Source: Paenibacillus nuruki (GTDB lineage: Bacteria; Bacillota; Bacilli; Paenibacillales; Paenibacillaceae). From it: 64,000 nt of DNA. Below, one piece after another: positions 53,810-63,447 of this stretch (the first letter of the stretch is position 1; the number at the start of each line of letters is the position of its first letter). The stretch spans positions 1-64,000 of the forward strand of contig NZ_MDER01000002.1 of NCBI RefSeq assembly GCF_001721045.1, in the 5' to 3' direction. The notes beneath the pieces are model-generated. The model saw only the letters and a list, made by a program, of their open reading frames with translations. It made no database searches and was not told the DNA's origin. A program made the translations under genes and the position numbers.

Positions 53810-53851
53810 TGACAACGTTTAGCGCCTACATTTAATTATAAAGCGCTTTCA
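53810..53851. promoter_or_regulatory. Two cre-like CcpA sites upstream of the arabinanase
   Basis: ATAAAGCGCTTTCA (53838-53851) is close to the cre consensus TGAAANCGNTTNCA (on the minus strand TGAAAGCGCTTTAT); TGACAACGTTTAGC (53810-53823) is a weaker second match. The AT-rich stretch 53852-54144 beyond holds nothing recognised. Confidence 0.6.
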
Positions 53852-54144
53852 ATTATGTACAATATAATATTAAAGCAACTTTAAACCTATCCATTTATTT
53901 GTATTTTTATGTATATTTAGTTAACATATTTGTTAATTAAATAGCTTTTATATTAATAAATAAACAAAAGAATATAGGATTCAAAAAGTATATTCGTTGT
54001 TAAAAGTTTATAGACATTCTTCAAGGTATAACAATACCGAATTAACATTTAGCTTTTTATATCGGATACCGTCCCTTATTTTTCTAGAAATGAAGTGCTT
54101 TCTATACCTAGTATGCTCCTTGCTATCTAACCTTATAAATCATA

Positions 54145-54178
54145 CAAAAAAAGGATCGGTTACTTGCTCCGATCCTTG
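54145..54178 (-). terminator. Terminator after the transglutaminase-like gene
   Basis: Minus strand AAGGATCGG, 9-nt loop, CCGATCCTT and a T run. Confidence 0.9.
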
Positions 54179-54193
54179 CTTGTGTTTATATTT

Positions 54194-55315
54194 TTATTTC
54201 CAAGATAAATTTACTTTAAGATCATTTGAACTACCTAGCGATTGCACCGTGTACGAGATAGACTTGATTCCGACAGCAGATAGGCGACTTAGATCGCTTT
54301 TCAAACTAGTGATATTGCCATTGTAACGAAACACCAATGACGATTGTCCGCTTGCTTTAGCATTTTTCACTTGCTCTTTAAGGTCTACTGCTGAATTTAC
54401 AGCGGCTGGCGAATTATCTACAGCATAATTCAAGTTTTGCTCCAATTGCTTGTAAAATCCTGAGGTATCCCCACCGGATGCAATCAATGTATTCAACGTA
54501 TCTTTGTAGGCAACAGTTGCCGCAGGATATGTTTTGGTCCAGTTATGATCTTGTTTCATCTGAGCATCTGTACGTAGATAGTAATTGGTATCGACGCCAT
54601 CGCCTTGATCCGGTAATGGATCATCCCATGTCGTATCCATGTGGTACCAGTTCCCATCAATATTGACAAGGTTCCAAGCATGTAGTTCACCGCCTGCTGT
54701 ACCTTCAACGATTTTGTTTTCTACACCTGCTTGTTTGAGCAATGCGTAACTAAGTAATGCATAGCCCTGACATACAGCTGTACCATCGTATAATGCTTCA
54801 TAAGCCGTATAACGAGTATACGTTTCATCATATTTCAGATGTTGTACTACCCAGTCATGAATAGCTTTGACTTTTTGGTGATCATTCATACCCGGTGTGA
54901 TGATCTGAGCCACAGTTTGAACGACTTTTTCATTCACATATTTGGTCTGAGTTACTGTTTCCCGATACTTCATATCTACAGTCACTAAGGCTGAATACGC
55001 ATTACTGCGCCATGTCAGACCATAGCTATCTAAGATATACATCGTATAAGGATCTTTTTCTAATGCGGTCTCAAACGAATCCTGTAACATGGATTTGAGT
55101 TTGGCTGTACTTCCTTTGTACGTAAAGGTGACTTGTGCACTACGATTCATTAATCCTTTGTACAATTGATCTACAATATCAGTTGTGCTATTGACTGTGA
55201 TCTGTGAAGTCGCTGCATATGCAGTATTACCACTAAACGAAATCGCTGGAACCGCAGAGAATACTAATGTTCCTGCTAAAAGGGTTTTCACCCAAAGTTG
55301 ACTTGATCTATTCAT
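54194..55315 (-). CDS. Secreted transglutaminase-like protein
   Basis: 373 residues. Signal peptide (about 1-34, ending AYA|A). A transglutaminase-like core (about 150-260) has the papain-type triad: Cys in GTAVCQGYA, His in GELHAWNLV and Asp in YHMDTTWDDP. The C-terminal 100 residues are a helical and beta region without known domain. Likely a cell-surface protease or cross-linking enzyme; substrate unknown. I chose ATG 55315 with AAGGGCGG upstream, not the ATG at 55336, which overlaps that site. Confidence 0.83.
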   Translation of the reverse strand: MNRSSQLWVKTLLAGTLVFSAVPAISFSGNTAYAATSQITVNSTTDIVDQLYKGLMNRSAQVTFTYKGSTAKLKSMLQDSFETALEKDPYTMYILDSYGLTWRSNAYSALVTVDMKYRETVTQTKYVNEKVVQTVAQIITPGMNDHQKVKAIHDWVVQHLKYDETYTRYTAYEALYDGTAVCQGYALLSYALLKQAGVENKIVEGTAGGELHAWNLVNIDGNWYHMDTTWDDPLPDQGDGVDTNYYLRTDAQMKQDHNWTKTYPAATVAYKDTLNTLIASGGDTSGFYKQLEQNLNYAVDNSPAAVNSAVDLKEQVKNAKASGQSSLVFRYNGNITSLKSDLSRLSAVGIKSISYTVQSLGSSNDLKVNLSWK

Positions 55316-55557
55316 GCAGACGTAACCGCCCTTCATCGTGTAGGTAATAGGTGAGAATAACTATAGTGAGTGAGCAACTTCGCAATCATAACCTTTATCA
55401 TTCCTTATATGATCTGTGAATGAGTTCTATTCGCTTTATAGGTTATACGCTTAATTATAGTCGTTATAAACTGGATTGTACACAACCGCATTATCTTATC
55501 GGATATATGTATCCATTTTTATATTACTAACGAATAATATTACTCTATAGCTATATC

Positions 55558-56655
55558 TTACTTATCGGTTGTTGGAGCTTTTTCGTTTACTGATTTGAGC
55601 CATGTGATTGGAATTTTCCATCTGCGAATGTTTACTTTCTGCGTAACATTTTTGGTTATCGCTAGTGGTGGAGTGATAGCTTTGACTCTAGGCTCTGCAT
55701 GCTTCACATGTTCATCTAAAAAAGGAAGAACTTTTGCCCAGAAATGAGGGTCTTTTTGCGAAGAACTATGTCCGTTCGTATTTACAAATAAAGTCTCTAT
55801 CGGCGGAGTAACTTGTCCCATCACAAATTCTAACTCTGTTGGTGGAATAAAGGCATCCCCGCGTGAATGAATCATTAAGATGGGCAAATCTGCTTCTTTG
55901 CGTGCTTCATTGATTGAAAACACTGTATTTTTCTGCTGATATTCTTTGAGTGAAATATGAGAACGATAAAACCAGATTCGTGGAATAATATTTGCCATCG
56001 GAAATAATGGTAACCCCCGGCGCTTAAATTCAGCTTCGAGCACACTTTCAAATTGAGCAGGCATCGAATCTGTAATCACTGCTCGTACCGGTAATCCATA
56101 AGGAAGCGACAAAATCGTGCCCAGTCCCCCCATCGAATGCCCTAACACTCCGATTCGCTCGGGATCGATCTCAGGAATACGAATTGCATAATCCATTGCC
56201 GCCAAAATATCATCCCGAAATGTATACGCAGAAGGAGCTTCGATTGGATCACTATGTCCGTGGCTACGTGCATCATACATTAAGATCGCATAGCCTGCTT
56301 GCCATAACGGTTCAATATAACGAAGCACCCGAGAACGATTAGAACCCCAACCATGAGCAATAATCATCAGCGGTGCAAGCTCTGTTGTCGTTACAGGAGC
56401 TGCTTGATCTTGGGAGCTTTGGTTATCTGCTGAATGTTCTTTCTTCTCCGTAGTCATCGCTGGAATAAACCATCCTTGAATGTTCAGTCCGTCACTGACA
56501 AATTCAATATCTTGATAAGGCATATCAGGCTTGCGCTCTACAGGAATACGCTTAGGCGTCTGCGCTTTGACCGCTGTATTCCATACCATTCTTGTTCCGG
56601 CAAGTGCTAATACCGCACCACTTACTCCACCAATCAACCAGTACCGTCTATCCAT
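55558..56655 (-). CDS. Membrane-anchored alpha/beta hydrolase
   Basis: 365 residues. N-terminal membrane helix (about 5-22), a linker, then an alpha/beta-hydrolase domain (about 90-330): 'IAHGWGSNRSRVLRY' (oxyanion), GHSMGGLGT (nucleophile), 'HSRGDAFIPPTE' (Asp), 'NTNGHSSSQ' (His). It belongs to the BAAT/YqkD-like group of Firmicute hydrolases. ATG 56655 follows GAGGAGG; the longer ORF to 56763 lacks support. Confidence 0.85.
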   Translation of the reverse strand: MDRRYWLIGGVSGAVLALAGTRMVWNTAVKAQTPKRIPVERKPDMPYQDIEFVSDGLNIQGWFIPAMTTEKKEHSADNQSSQDQAAPVTTTELAPLMIIAHGWGSNRSRVLRYIEPLWQAGYAILMYDARSHGHSDPIEAPSAYTFRDDILAAMDYAIRIPEIDPERIGVLGHSMGGLGTILSLPYGLPVRAVITDSMPAQFESVLEAEFKRRGLPLFPMANIIPRIWFYRSHISLKEYQQKNTVFSINEARKEADLPILMIHSRGDAFIPPTELEFVMGQVTPPIETLFVNTNGHSSSQKDPHFWAKVLPFLDEHVKHAEPRVKAITPPLAITKNVTQKVNIRRWKIPITWLKSVNEKAPTTDK

Positions 56656-56907
56656 TGCGATTCCTCCTCTTTTTAATGTAAAAATCATGTATCTTACATT
56701 TGAAATGTATAATGGAACGAATTCCTCCGACACTTGTTTAAACATATGTCTATTATTACACATTTAGTCTCAGATACTAAACATTTTTGTGATAAAGAGA
56801 ACAAGGACGAGTATAGTATAGAGCAATCAGCATCCAAATGCTTACGTATAATTTCAATATAATTTACTTTATTAATACTTTTAAATTTCTCATATGTAGA
56901 ATAATAA

Positions 56908-57237
56908 TTATGGATTTTCTGCATGGATATATTTTTGCTTCAAATCATTAATCGCAGGAATACAACTGTATTGCTCCATTTGCCCATTGTTGGATTTATA
57001 CATATACATTGCATTTCGCTCGTCTTTGAATATTACACTTGTGCTGACTACAGGTGCTTTACTGATATACGTTTTGATTTCAGCAATATCTGTACTTTGA
57101 TAACCTTGTTCAAGTACCAAATAATTCATTACTTCTTGAGTGACTTGTTTTTTGTAGTACTCTATTCCAAAATGAAAAATAAATGCACTGATCACGACTG
57201 TAATACAGATTGTGATCGGAATATTTTTGTTTTTCAT
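56908..57237 (-). CDS. DUF3139-like small membrane protein
   Basis: 109 residues. One N-terminal membrane helix (about 7-27) followed by an extracytoplasmic domain with 'LEQGYQSTDIAEIKTYISKAP', the DUF3139 pattern. Function unknown. ATG 57237 follows AAAGGAGC. It is 16 bp after the next small membrane protein gene, so the two are likely co-transcribed. Confidence 0.72.
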   Translation of the reverse strand: MKNKNIPITICITVVISAFIFHFGIEYYKKQVTQEVMNYLVLEQGYQSTDIAEIKTYISKAPVVSTSVIFKDERNAMYMYKSNNGQMEQYSCIPAINDLKQKYIHAENP

Positions 57238-57253
57238 CGCTATTGCTCCTTTT

Positions 57254-57520
57254 TTATATCAGTATGTTCATCAGATATGACCAATCTTGAGTTTCTACTA
57301 GAGAGCCTAAAAACATCGCAGCTCCCCCTATAGCTAACCCTACCAACTTATTCACTTTTTGTTCACTCATCTTTGTTTTTTCAAATAAAAATATAAAACT
57401 TATTAAAAATAAACTATAAGATAGCTGTTGAGTACTATCATCCCAGATCAAGCCTATATAATAGGATAAGTATAAAGCTATACTCAAAGATAAAAGTATC
57501 AATGGGATACGCAATTTCAT
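57254..57520 (-). CDS. Small hypothetical membrane protein
   Basis: 88 residues, about three membrane segments with a basic loop ('EKTKMSEQKVNKLVG'). I recognise no family. ATG 57520 follows TAGGAAGG. Paired with the DUF3139-like gene. Confidence 0.65.
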   Translation of the reverse strand: MKLRIPLILLSLSIALYLSYYIGLIWDDSTQQLSYSLFLISFIFLFEKTKMSEQKVNKLVGLAIGGAAMFLGSLVETQDWSYLMNILI

Positions 57521-57590
57521 ATGGATTATCCTTCCTAATTAGCTGTTATCAAGTTATATACTTCATCTATACTAAAGGATGTGTAACTCT

Positions 57591-58127
57591 ATGCAAAACG
57601 AATTGGGAATTGCCAAAAATCAAGTAAAGCTTGTTGATTATGATCCTTATTGGAACATACTATTTAAAGAAATCAAAACAAGTATATGTGCTGTTACATC
57701 ATTACAAGAATCTAGAGTACAGCATATTGGAAGCACAGCGATACCAAATATCAAATCCAAGCCTGTCATCGATATTCTTCTTGGAGTCGATCATTTAGAT
57801 CAAGTAGACACCTATGATGAGTATTTGAAAACGATTGGATTTTATCGTTTGAAAGTACAAAGAGAAAACGAATATGTATATGCCAAATTTAAAGATACTC
57901 ATTTCGAGATCAAAACTCATTTTATTCATATGGTACCGTTCGAAAGTGATATTTGGAAAAATCTTATTTTCTTTAGAGATTATCTAAATACTCATCCAGA
58001 GAAAAAAATAGAATATCAGACGATTAAACAATCTTTTGTTCATCTTCAAAGTGAAGGTATTCAAGAATATACAGCTCATAAAGAAGCTTTTATCAAAAAT
58101 ATTTTTAGCCTTCGACATTCTTTGTAA
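57591..58127 (+). CDS. GrpB/UPF0157 family protein
   Basis: 178 residues, nucleotidyltransferase-like fold. 'RVQHIGSTAIPNIKSKPVIDILLGV' is the GrpB/UPF0157 signature (GS..D.D-like). Function unknown in bacteria generally. I chose ATG 57591 with AAAGGA 11 nt upstream over the GTG at 57579. Confidence 0.88.
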   Translation: MQNELGIAKNQVKLVDYDPYWNILFKEIKTSICAVTSLQESRVQHIGSTAIPNIKSKPVIDILLGVDHLDQVDTYDEYLKTIGFYRLKVQRENEYVYAKFKDTHFEIKTHFIHMVPFESDIWKNLIFFRDYLNTHPEKKIEYQTIKQSFVHLQSEGIQEYTAHKEAFIKNIFSLRHSL

Positions 58128-58179
58128 AAGTGAAGTTTATATTAAAAAACACCACGATTCTACAAGTTCACTTTAAAAC

Positions 58180-58215
58180 AAAAAGCCTTCTTTGTAATGT
58201 AAAAGAAGGTTTTTG
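58180..58215. terminator. Terminator between the GrpB-like gene and xylB
   Basis: AAAAAGCCTTCTTT and AAAGAAGGTTTTT form a stem with A/T runs on both sides; it serves both converging genes. Confidence 0.88.
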
Positions 58216-58247
58216 TTTTAAGTTATTGTTGAGTTCTATACTTCTAT

Positions 58248-59744
58248 CTATCCTCGAAAAGCCGCCAAACGCTTATTCAATTCAGCTGTCTGTCCGTAAA
58301 TATCCTGATACATCGCAAACAACTCATTATACTTCTCAGCTCGCTTCGCATCCGGTTGATATGACTTCGCTGGACGTAAGAAAGCCGCTGCACAATCTTG
58401 CAAAGACGGGAACCATTCACTGCCATAAGCCGCCAGCATAGCTGCTCCCATCGCTGGGCCTTGCTCATTTTCTAAGCGAACGATCTCGGCATTAAAGATG
58501 TCGGCTTGCATTTGTAGCCATGTCTCATTCTTCGCTCCGCCACCGATCGAGACGACAGAAGTAATCGTTTTGCCTGATTCACGTAAAATATCAATCGATT
58601 CACGAAGTGAGAATGTAATGCCTTCGAGTACAGCCCGTGCAAAATGCGGTAACTTGTGCGCGGCATCAATACCGATAAAGCTTCCACGAATATCTGCATC
58701 TGGATGAGGGGTGCGCTCGCCTACAATATAAGGTGTGAACAATAATCCTTCTGCACCTGCTTCTACATTATTAACATCGTGCAATAATTGATCAAAAGAA
58801 AGATCTTTGCCAAATGCACCACGGAACCATTCCAGACTATACCCTGCCGCCAGCGTTACACCCATAATATAAAAAGCATCTTGTTCACTATGATTAAAGA
58901 AATGCACTTTACCTTCAAAATCCAAATCTTTACGTTCTTCATAAGACAACACTACACCGGATGTGCCGATACTACACATCGTCTGTCCCTCGCTGAGAAT
59001 CCCTGCACCGATAGCCCCACACGCATTATCTGCGCCACCACCATAGACGCGTGTATTCACACTCAGTCCTGTTTGTTCAGCGACTTCAGGCAACAATCCG
59101 CCTACATCTTCAAATGATTCGATTAGACGTGGACATAAGGACATCGGTAAATGGAAAGCAGAAGCAATCTTCTCACTCCACTTTTTCCCTGTTACATCCA
59201 ATAACAATGTACCTGCTGCATCTGAATAATCCATCGCTAGATCGCCGGTCAATTGATAACGCACATAATCTTTAGGGAGTAAAAATACACGAGCTGCTTC
59301 CATGTGTTCAGGCTCATTTTCCTGTACCCATAAGATTTTGGGCAACGTAAATCCTTCTAATGCCCGATTACGAGCAATCTGCAACAACTCATCGCCTAAT
59401 ACCTGTTCAATCTGACGACACTGCTTGCTGGTACGTGTATCATTCCATAGAATCGCTGGACGAATCACATGGTTGTCTTCATCCAATAATACCAATCCAT
59501 GCATTTGCCCCGAAAAGCTTAACCCTTCAATTTCATCAGGCGATACTCCTGAAATCTCAACCAATCGACGGAGGGACGTTAGCGTCCCTTTCACCCAATC
59601 TTCAGGACTTTGCTCGCTATACCCTGCTTTGGGCTGAGATAACGGATACGATTCAGATGTCTCATAAGCAATATTCCCCTGCTTATCCACCAACACCGTC
59701 TTCACCGCACTTGTCCCCAAATCGACCCCAATTACATAACTCAT
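58248..59744 (-). CDS. xylB: Xylulokinase
   Basis: 498 residues, FGGY kinase. N-terminal 'GVDLGTSAVKTVLVD' phosphate-1 motif, 'LSFSGQMHGLVLLD' (catalytic and substrate region), 'LLFTPYIVGERTPHPDADIRG' and 'SIGGGAKNETWLQMQADI' (adenosine motif). It phosphorylates D-xylulose from XylA. ATG 59744 follows AGGAGGGG. It lies 448 bp after xylA, with a terminator-like hairpin in between, so expression may be lower than that of xylA. Confidence 0.96.
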   Translation of the reverse strand: MSYVIGVDLGTSAVKTVLVDKQGNIAYETSESYPLSQPKAGYSEQSPEDWVKGTLTSLRRLVEISGVSPDEIEGLSFSGQMHGLVLLDEDNHVIRPAILWNDTRTSKQCRQIEQVLGDELLQIARNRALEGFTLPKILWVQENEPEHMEAARVFLLPKDYVRYQLTGDLAMDYSDAAGTLLLDVTGKKWSEKIASAFHLPMSLCPRLIESFEDVGGLLPEVAEQTGLSVNTRVYGGGADNACGAIGAGILSEGQTMCSIGTSGVVLSYEERKDLDFEGKVHFFNHSEQDAFYIMGVTLAAGYSLEWFRGAFGKDLSFDQLLHDVNNVEAGAEGLLFTPYIVGERTPHPDADIRGSFIGIDAAHKLPHFARAVLEGITFSLRESIDILRESGKTITSVVSIGGGAKNETWLQMQADIFNAEIVRLENEQGPAMGAAMLAAYGSEWFPSLQDCAAAFLRPAKSYQPDAKRAEKYNELFAMYQDIYGQTAELNKRLAAFRG

Positions 59745-59902
59745 CCTTACCCCTCCTTGTACATGTGTTTATGTTATATAGATCTCAAAATTCATAATTC
59801 TATTCACGTATCATTACAACAACAACTTTATTCTTACTATACTCATCTTGTCCTTCTACCCAAATCAAACCAAAAGCATTTTCCCAAAATGCTCACCTCA
59901 TC

Positions 59903-59943
59903 AAAAAATGCCTCCCTCCCCACAAGGGAATAAGGGAGACATG
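59903..59943 (-). terminator. Terminator-like hairpin between xylA and xylB
   Basis: Minus strand ATGTCTCCCT and AGGGAGGCAT pair (one G-U) over a 15-nt loop and are followed by TTTTTT. It would stop a large part of xylA transcripts before xylB unless read through. Confidence 0.75.
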
Positions 59944-60008
59944 CCTTTGACCTTATCTTTTGCTCTAATCTTAGATCTTAATCCACAGTGACCACACGCT
60001 CAAGCGAA

Positions 60009-60124
60009 GAGAATCTATTCTTCTGAAAGAGCGAAGCGCTCGCCTTTAAGGTTGGATATCGACTGCCCAGCAGTCTACCCAAGATATCCAACCTTACCAG
60101 CGACGACAAGAAGAATAAATTCTC
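60009..60124. repeat. Multi-armed inverted-repeat element between xylA and xylB
   Basis: Outer arms GAGAATCTATTCTTCT (60009-60024) and 60109-60124 match at 15 of 16 bases when paired; inner arms AAGGTTGGATATC (60048-60060) and GATATCCAACCTT (60083-60095) pair perfectly over 13 bp; the apex carries GACTGC/GCAGTC (60061-60066, 60070-60075), and the left flank has GAGCG/CGCTC (60029-60041). The result is a branched cruciform or RNA fold with no coding capacity. Confidence 0.75.
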
Positions 60125-60191
60125 GGAGCGCCTTAACTCCATCCCACTGCACCCACTATTCCCACAAACTAATCCTTAAAGTGTCTCCTTC

Positions 60192-61508
60192 TTATTCCGT
60201 CACCAAATACTGATTAAGAACTGATTTCAACCACTCTTCACGACCCGATTCATTCGCACGAGGCGTTTCGTTATTGAGCGCATATTCTGCAAGCGAAGAT
60301 AATGTTGCTTTACCACTCAACACATCTGCTCCAATACCTTCTTGGAAACTGCTGTACCGTTTGTCGATAAAGTCTTCGAATACACGATCTTCGATCAAGC
60401 GAGCTGCTGTTGTTAATCCTTTAGCAAAAGTATCCATACCAGCGATATGAGCTAAGAACAGATCTTCTGGCTCAAAGGAAGGACGACGAACTTTTGCATC
60501 AAAGTTAACGCCACCTTTGCCTAGACCGCCATTTTGCAACACTTCATACATCGTTAACGTCGCCGCATACAGATCTACCGGGAATTCATCGGTATCCCAT
60601 CCGATCAATAGATCGCCCTGATTGGCATCCAGTGATCCCAACATGCCGTTGGTACGAGCAACACGTAATTCATGTTGGAAATTATGACCTGCAAGCGTGG
60701 CATGGTTTGCTTCCAAGTTCAATTTGAAATGTTTATCCAGGCCATTTTTTTGCAAGAATGCAATCGTTGTGGCTGCATCAAAATCATATTGGTGTTTTGT
60801 TGGCTCTTTTGGTTTGGGTTCGATCAAGAATTGAGCATCGAACTGAATTTCTTTGGCATAATCAATTGCCATATGGAACATACGCGAGATATTATCTTGC
60901 TCTAACGCATAGTCTGTATTAAGTAGCGTCTCATACCCTTCACGACCGCCCCAGAACACATAGTTTTCTGCTCCTAGACGTTTACCCACTTCAAGACCTT
61001 TTTTGATCTGAGCAGCTGCATGAGCGTACACATCTGCATTACTTGTAGAAGCTGCACCATGCATAAAGCGCGGGTTACTGAACATATTTGCGGTATTCCA
61101 AAGCAATTTTTTACCGGATTGCTTCATATATCCTTCTAAAAGGTCGACAATCGTATCAATATTGCTGTAAAATTCTCGCAAGCTATCTCCTTCAGGAGCG
61201 ATATCCACATCATGGAAGCAGAAGTAAGGCATATCTAGCTTATCCATCAATTCAAATAGAGCTTCTGCACGAGCTTTGGCAAGATCAAGACCTGTATACG
61301 AATCCCAAGGACGCACTGCTGTATTCACACCAAACGGATCAGCTCCACCTGCAACCATCGTATGCCAGTAAGCCATACCAAAGCGCAAATGTTCTTCCAT
61401 CGTTTTACCAGCGATCACTTGAGTCGGGTTATAAAATTTAAAAGCATATGGATTTTTGGATTGAACACCTTCGTAAGTAATTTTCTCAATATTTGCAAAG
61501 TAAGCCAT
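60192..61508 (-). CDS. xylA: Xylose isomerase
   Basis: 438 residues, class II length. Conserved blocks: '[14 protein letters not shown]', '[15 protein letters not shown]' (catalytic His), '[16 protein letters not shown]', '[16 protein letters not shown]' (metal site) and '[17 protein letters not shown]'. It converts D-xylose to D-xylulose in the cytosol. ATG 61508 with GAGGAGG 9 nt upstream; the longer ORF to 61577 lacks one. Divergent from xylR, with the operator and cre between them. Confidence 0.97.
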   Translation of the reverse strand: MAYFANIEKITYEGVQSKNPYAFKFYNPTQVIAGKTMEEHLRFGMAYWHTMVAGGADPFGVNTAVRPWDSYTGLDLAKARAEALFELMDKLDMPYFCFHDVDIAPEGDSLREFYSNIDTIVDLLEGYMKQSGKKLLWNTANMFSNPRFMHGAASTSNADVYAHAAAQIKKGLEVGKRLGAENYVFWGGREGYETLLNTDYALEQDNISRMFHMAIDYAKEIQFDAQFLIEPKPKEPTKHQYDFDAATTIAFLQKNGLDKHFKLNLEANHATLAGHNFQHELRVARTNGMLGSLDANQGDLLIGWDTDEFPVDLYAATLTMYEVLQNGGLGKGGVNFDAKVRRPSFEPEDLFLAHIAGMDTFAKGLTTAARLIEDRVFEDFIDKRYSSFQEGIGADVLSGKATLSSLAEYALNNETPRANESGREEWLKSVLNQYLVTE

Positions 61509-61649
61509 CAATAAAATCCTCCTCTTATCATTCGTATGGAGATTGTTACAAAAATCTCTTTTAGAGCGGCTTAACAAGCAGAGAAGGTGCGCCTAAAGTA
61601 GATCATCTAACAATCATTGGGCAGAATCATATTACTATTATGACCAAAA

Positions 61650-61663
61650 AGAAATCGTTTACA
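61650..61663. promoter_or_regulatory. cre site in the xylA promoter region
   Basis: AGAAATCGTTTACA matches the CcpA cre consensus TGWAANCGNTNWCA at 13 of 14 positions, about 140 bp upstream of the xylA ATG. It implies carbon catabolite repression of xylAB. Confidence 0.75.
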
Positions 61664-61687
61664 TCGCTATCCTAACATATATGATAT

Positions 61688-61712
61688 ACTTTGTCTATCG
61701 GTTAAACAAAGT
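61688..61712. promoter_or_regulatory. Candidate xylO operator
   Basis: ACTTTGT (61688-61694) and ACAAAGT (61706-61712) form an inverted repeat around an 11-bp centre in the xylA-xylR intergenic region, 31 bp before the xylR ATG. It resembles xylO of Bacillus (TTTGTTT...AAACAAA half-sites), so XylR probably binds here. Confidence 0.65.
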
Positions 61713-61743
61713 TAGTGAATAGTCATCTGAAAGGAAGAAAACC

Positions 61744-62907
61744 ATGAAAATCACAGGTGATCAAGCACTGGTCAAAAAAATAAATAAATCGCTCGTGCTC
61801 GATAATATTCGCCAATATGCTCCACTCTCACGTACCCAAGTATCGCAATCTACAGGGCTTAACAAAGCGACCGTTTCCAATCTAGTACAGGAGCTAATCG
61901 ATGATCAACTGGTGCTAGAATCCGGTCAAGGACAATCCAGTGGCGGACGCAAGCCACTCATTTTACTATTTAATAAAAATGCAGGCTATGCCGCAGGCGT
62001 CGAGATTACAGTGAATGAACTTATATTGATTTTGACTAATCTAGAAGGTGAAATTATTGCCAAATCGACAGCCTCTCTAGTCAGTCACCAAGTCTCAGAT
62101 GTGATTGCGCAATTACAAGCAGAGGTAAATATATTATTGAAGCATCTACCTGATTCGATCCACGGAATTGTAGGTATGGGTGTAGGCGTACCGGGTATGG
62201 TGGATGAACAGGGAAATGTATTGTTTGCGCCCAATCTAGGATGGGAAGGTGTGGCTTTGCGGGAGCAATTAGAGCATCTTTTTCAGATTCCGGTGATTGT
62301 CGATAATGAAGCGAATGCGGGGGCACTCGGGGAATTACAGTTTGGCGCAGGTAGACAAGCACAACATCTGGTCTATGTCAGTGTAGGCACAGGAATAGGA
62401 TCAGGAATTATTATTGAAGGCGAATTGTACAAAGGCTCGCGCGGTTATGCTGGGGAAACAGGGCATATGTCTGTGGAATCTTACGGTCTTCCCTGCTCTT
62501 GCGGTAGTCAGGGATGTTGGGAGTTGTATGCTTCTGAGCTTGCTTATGATCATTCGATCAAAGAACCGATTCCGGGTAGTACGACAGCCGATTGGGTCAG
62601 ACGTGCTGAATTCGATGAACCGGAATCCCGAGATTTATTTCAGAAAATAGGGGAGTATCTTGGTATCGGGATAACGAATCTGGTCAATGGGTTCAATCCT
62701 GAATTAGTCATTATCGGTGGACATATGAGACAAGCAGAACCTTGGATCGATCCTTACCTACAAGAAGTAGTATCCAGACGCACCTTGCCGTATCACCGAC
62801 AAAAATTAATGATTCAATATTCTGAATTAGGCGATCAATCGACTGTAATTGGTACAGCGTATATGGCAGTTTCGCAATTTCTAGGTCGGGTCAAAGTATC
62901 GATTTAA
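61744..62907 (+). CDS. xylR: Xylose repressor XylR (ROK family)
   Basis: 387 residues. An N-terminal winged helix ('SRTQVSQSTGLNKATVSNLV') precedes a ROK sugar-binding domain with zinc motif CSCGSQGCWE and 'YVSVGTGIGSGIIIEG'. It represses xylA(B) without xylose. ATG 61744 follows GAAAGGAAG. Divergent from xylA. Confidence 0.95.
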   Translation: MKITGDQALVKKINKSLVLDNIRQYAPLSRTQVSQSTGLNKATVSNLVQELIDDQLVLESGQGQSSGGRKPLILLFNKNAGYAAGVEITVNELILILTNLEGEIIAKSTASLVSHQVSDVIAQLQAEVNILLKHLPDSIHGIVGMGVGVPGMVDEQGNVLFAPNLGWEGVALREQLEHLFQIPVIVDNEANAGALGELQFGAGRQAQHLVYVSVGTGIGSGIIIEGELYKGSRGYAGETGHMSVESYGLPCSCGSQGCWELYASELAYDHSIKEPIPGSTTADWVRRAEFDEPESRDLFQKIGEYLGIGITNLVNGFNPELVIIGGHMRQAEPWIDPYLQEVVSRRTLPYHRQKLMIQYSELGDQSTVIGTAYMAVSQFLGRVKVSI

Positions 62908-63073
62908 TAGAGGTCAGACACATTTTTGATTAATTTTGGTATCAATTGTGAATTATTTATCTTAAATTTGACGTAAATTTGCCTTATTTTAGTGTAAAAT
63001 CAGTTGCTCTTTCGGTCTATAATTTCGTTATGTGTTATGCAACACGAACGAATGTGAAACGGAGAGAGCTACC

Positions 63074-63271
63074 ATGAATCTGTTGGGAACTGCCGACATT
63101 TCGCTGCCTTTTTACGTAATGTTGTTTTTATTTTCTTTTATTATCGTGCCATTAGTCAGCCTGAGTGTGTTTAACTTCTCACAAGCAAGACGCAAACAGG
63201 GCGTTTCCTTTTTGATTGCCGGTTTTGGATTCTTTATGATTTTTCGTGCGGTGACCCAGTTTTTGTTTTAG
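63074..63271 (+). CDS. Small hypothetical membrane protein
   Basis: 65 residues, two membrane helices ('FYVMLFLFSFIIVPLVSLSVF', 'FLIAGFGFFMIFRAVTQFLF') with a basic loop (QARRKQG). No family recognised. ATG 63074 with GGAGAGAG upstream; in-frame start at 63032 has none. Monocistronic. Confidence 0.7.
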   Translation: MNLLGTADISLPFYVMLFLFSFIIVPLVSLSVFNFSQARRKQGVSFLIAGFGFFMIFRAVTQFLF

Positions 63272-63397
63272 ATACCACCTTAGTACTTGAATGAAAAAAA
63301 CTTGAATAAAAAAACGTGATATCTGCTCAAGCAACTAGAGCTCATTTTTTGCACAGTATGATATCTTTCCTTTGTTATTATTGTTGCAGTCAACATC

Positions 63398-63440
63398 AAA
63401 AAAACGGCAACCCTTTATCCGGGCTACCGTTTATTTTTTT
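63398..63440 (-). terminator. Terminator after the glutaredoxin-like gene
   Basis: Minus strand AACGGTAGCCC, 6-nt loop, GGGTTGCCGTT and a T run, 8 bp past the stop. Confidence 0.9.
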
Positions 63441-63447
63441 GCTTATT

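Noticed and set aside
53997-54326. 109-codon ORF on the plus strand
   Set aside because: AT-rich, no ribosome binding site, crosses a terminator and the end of a convincing minus-strand gene.
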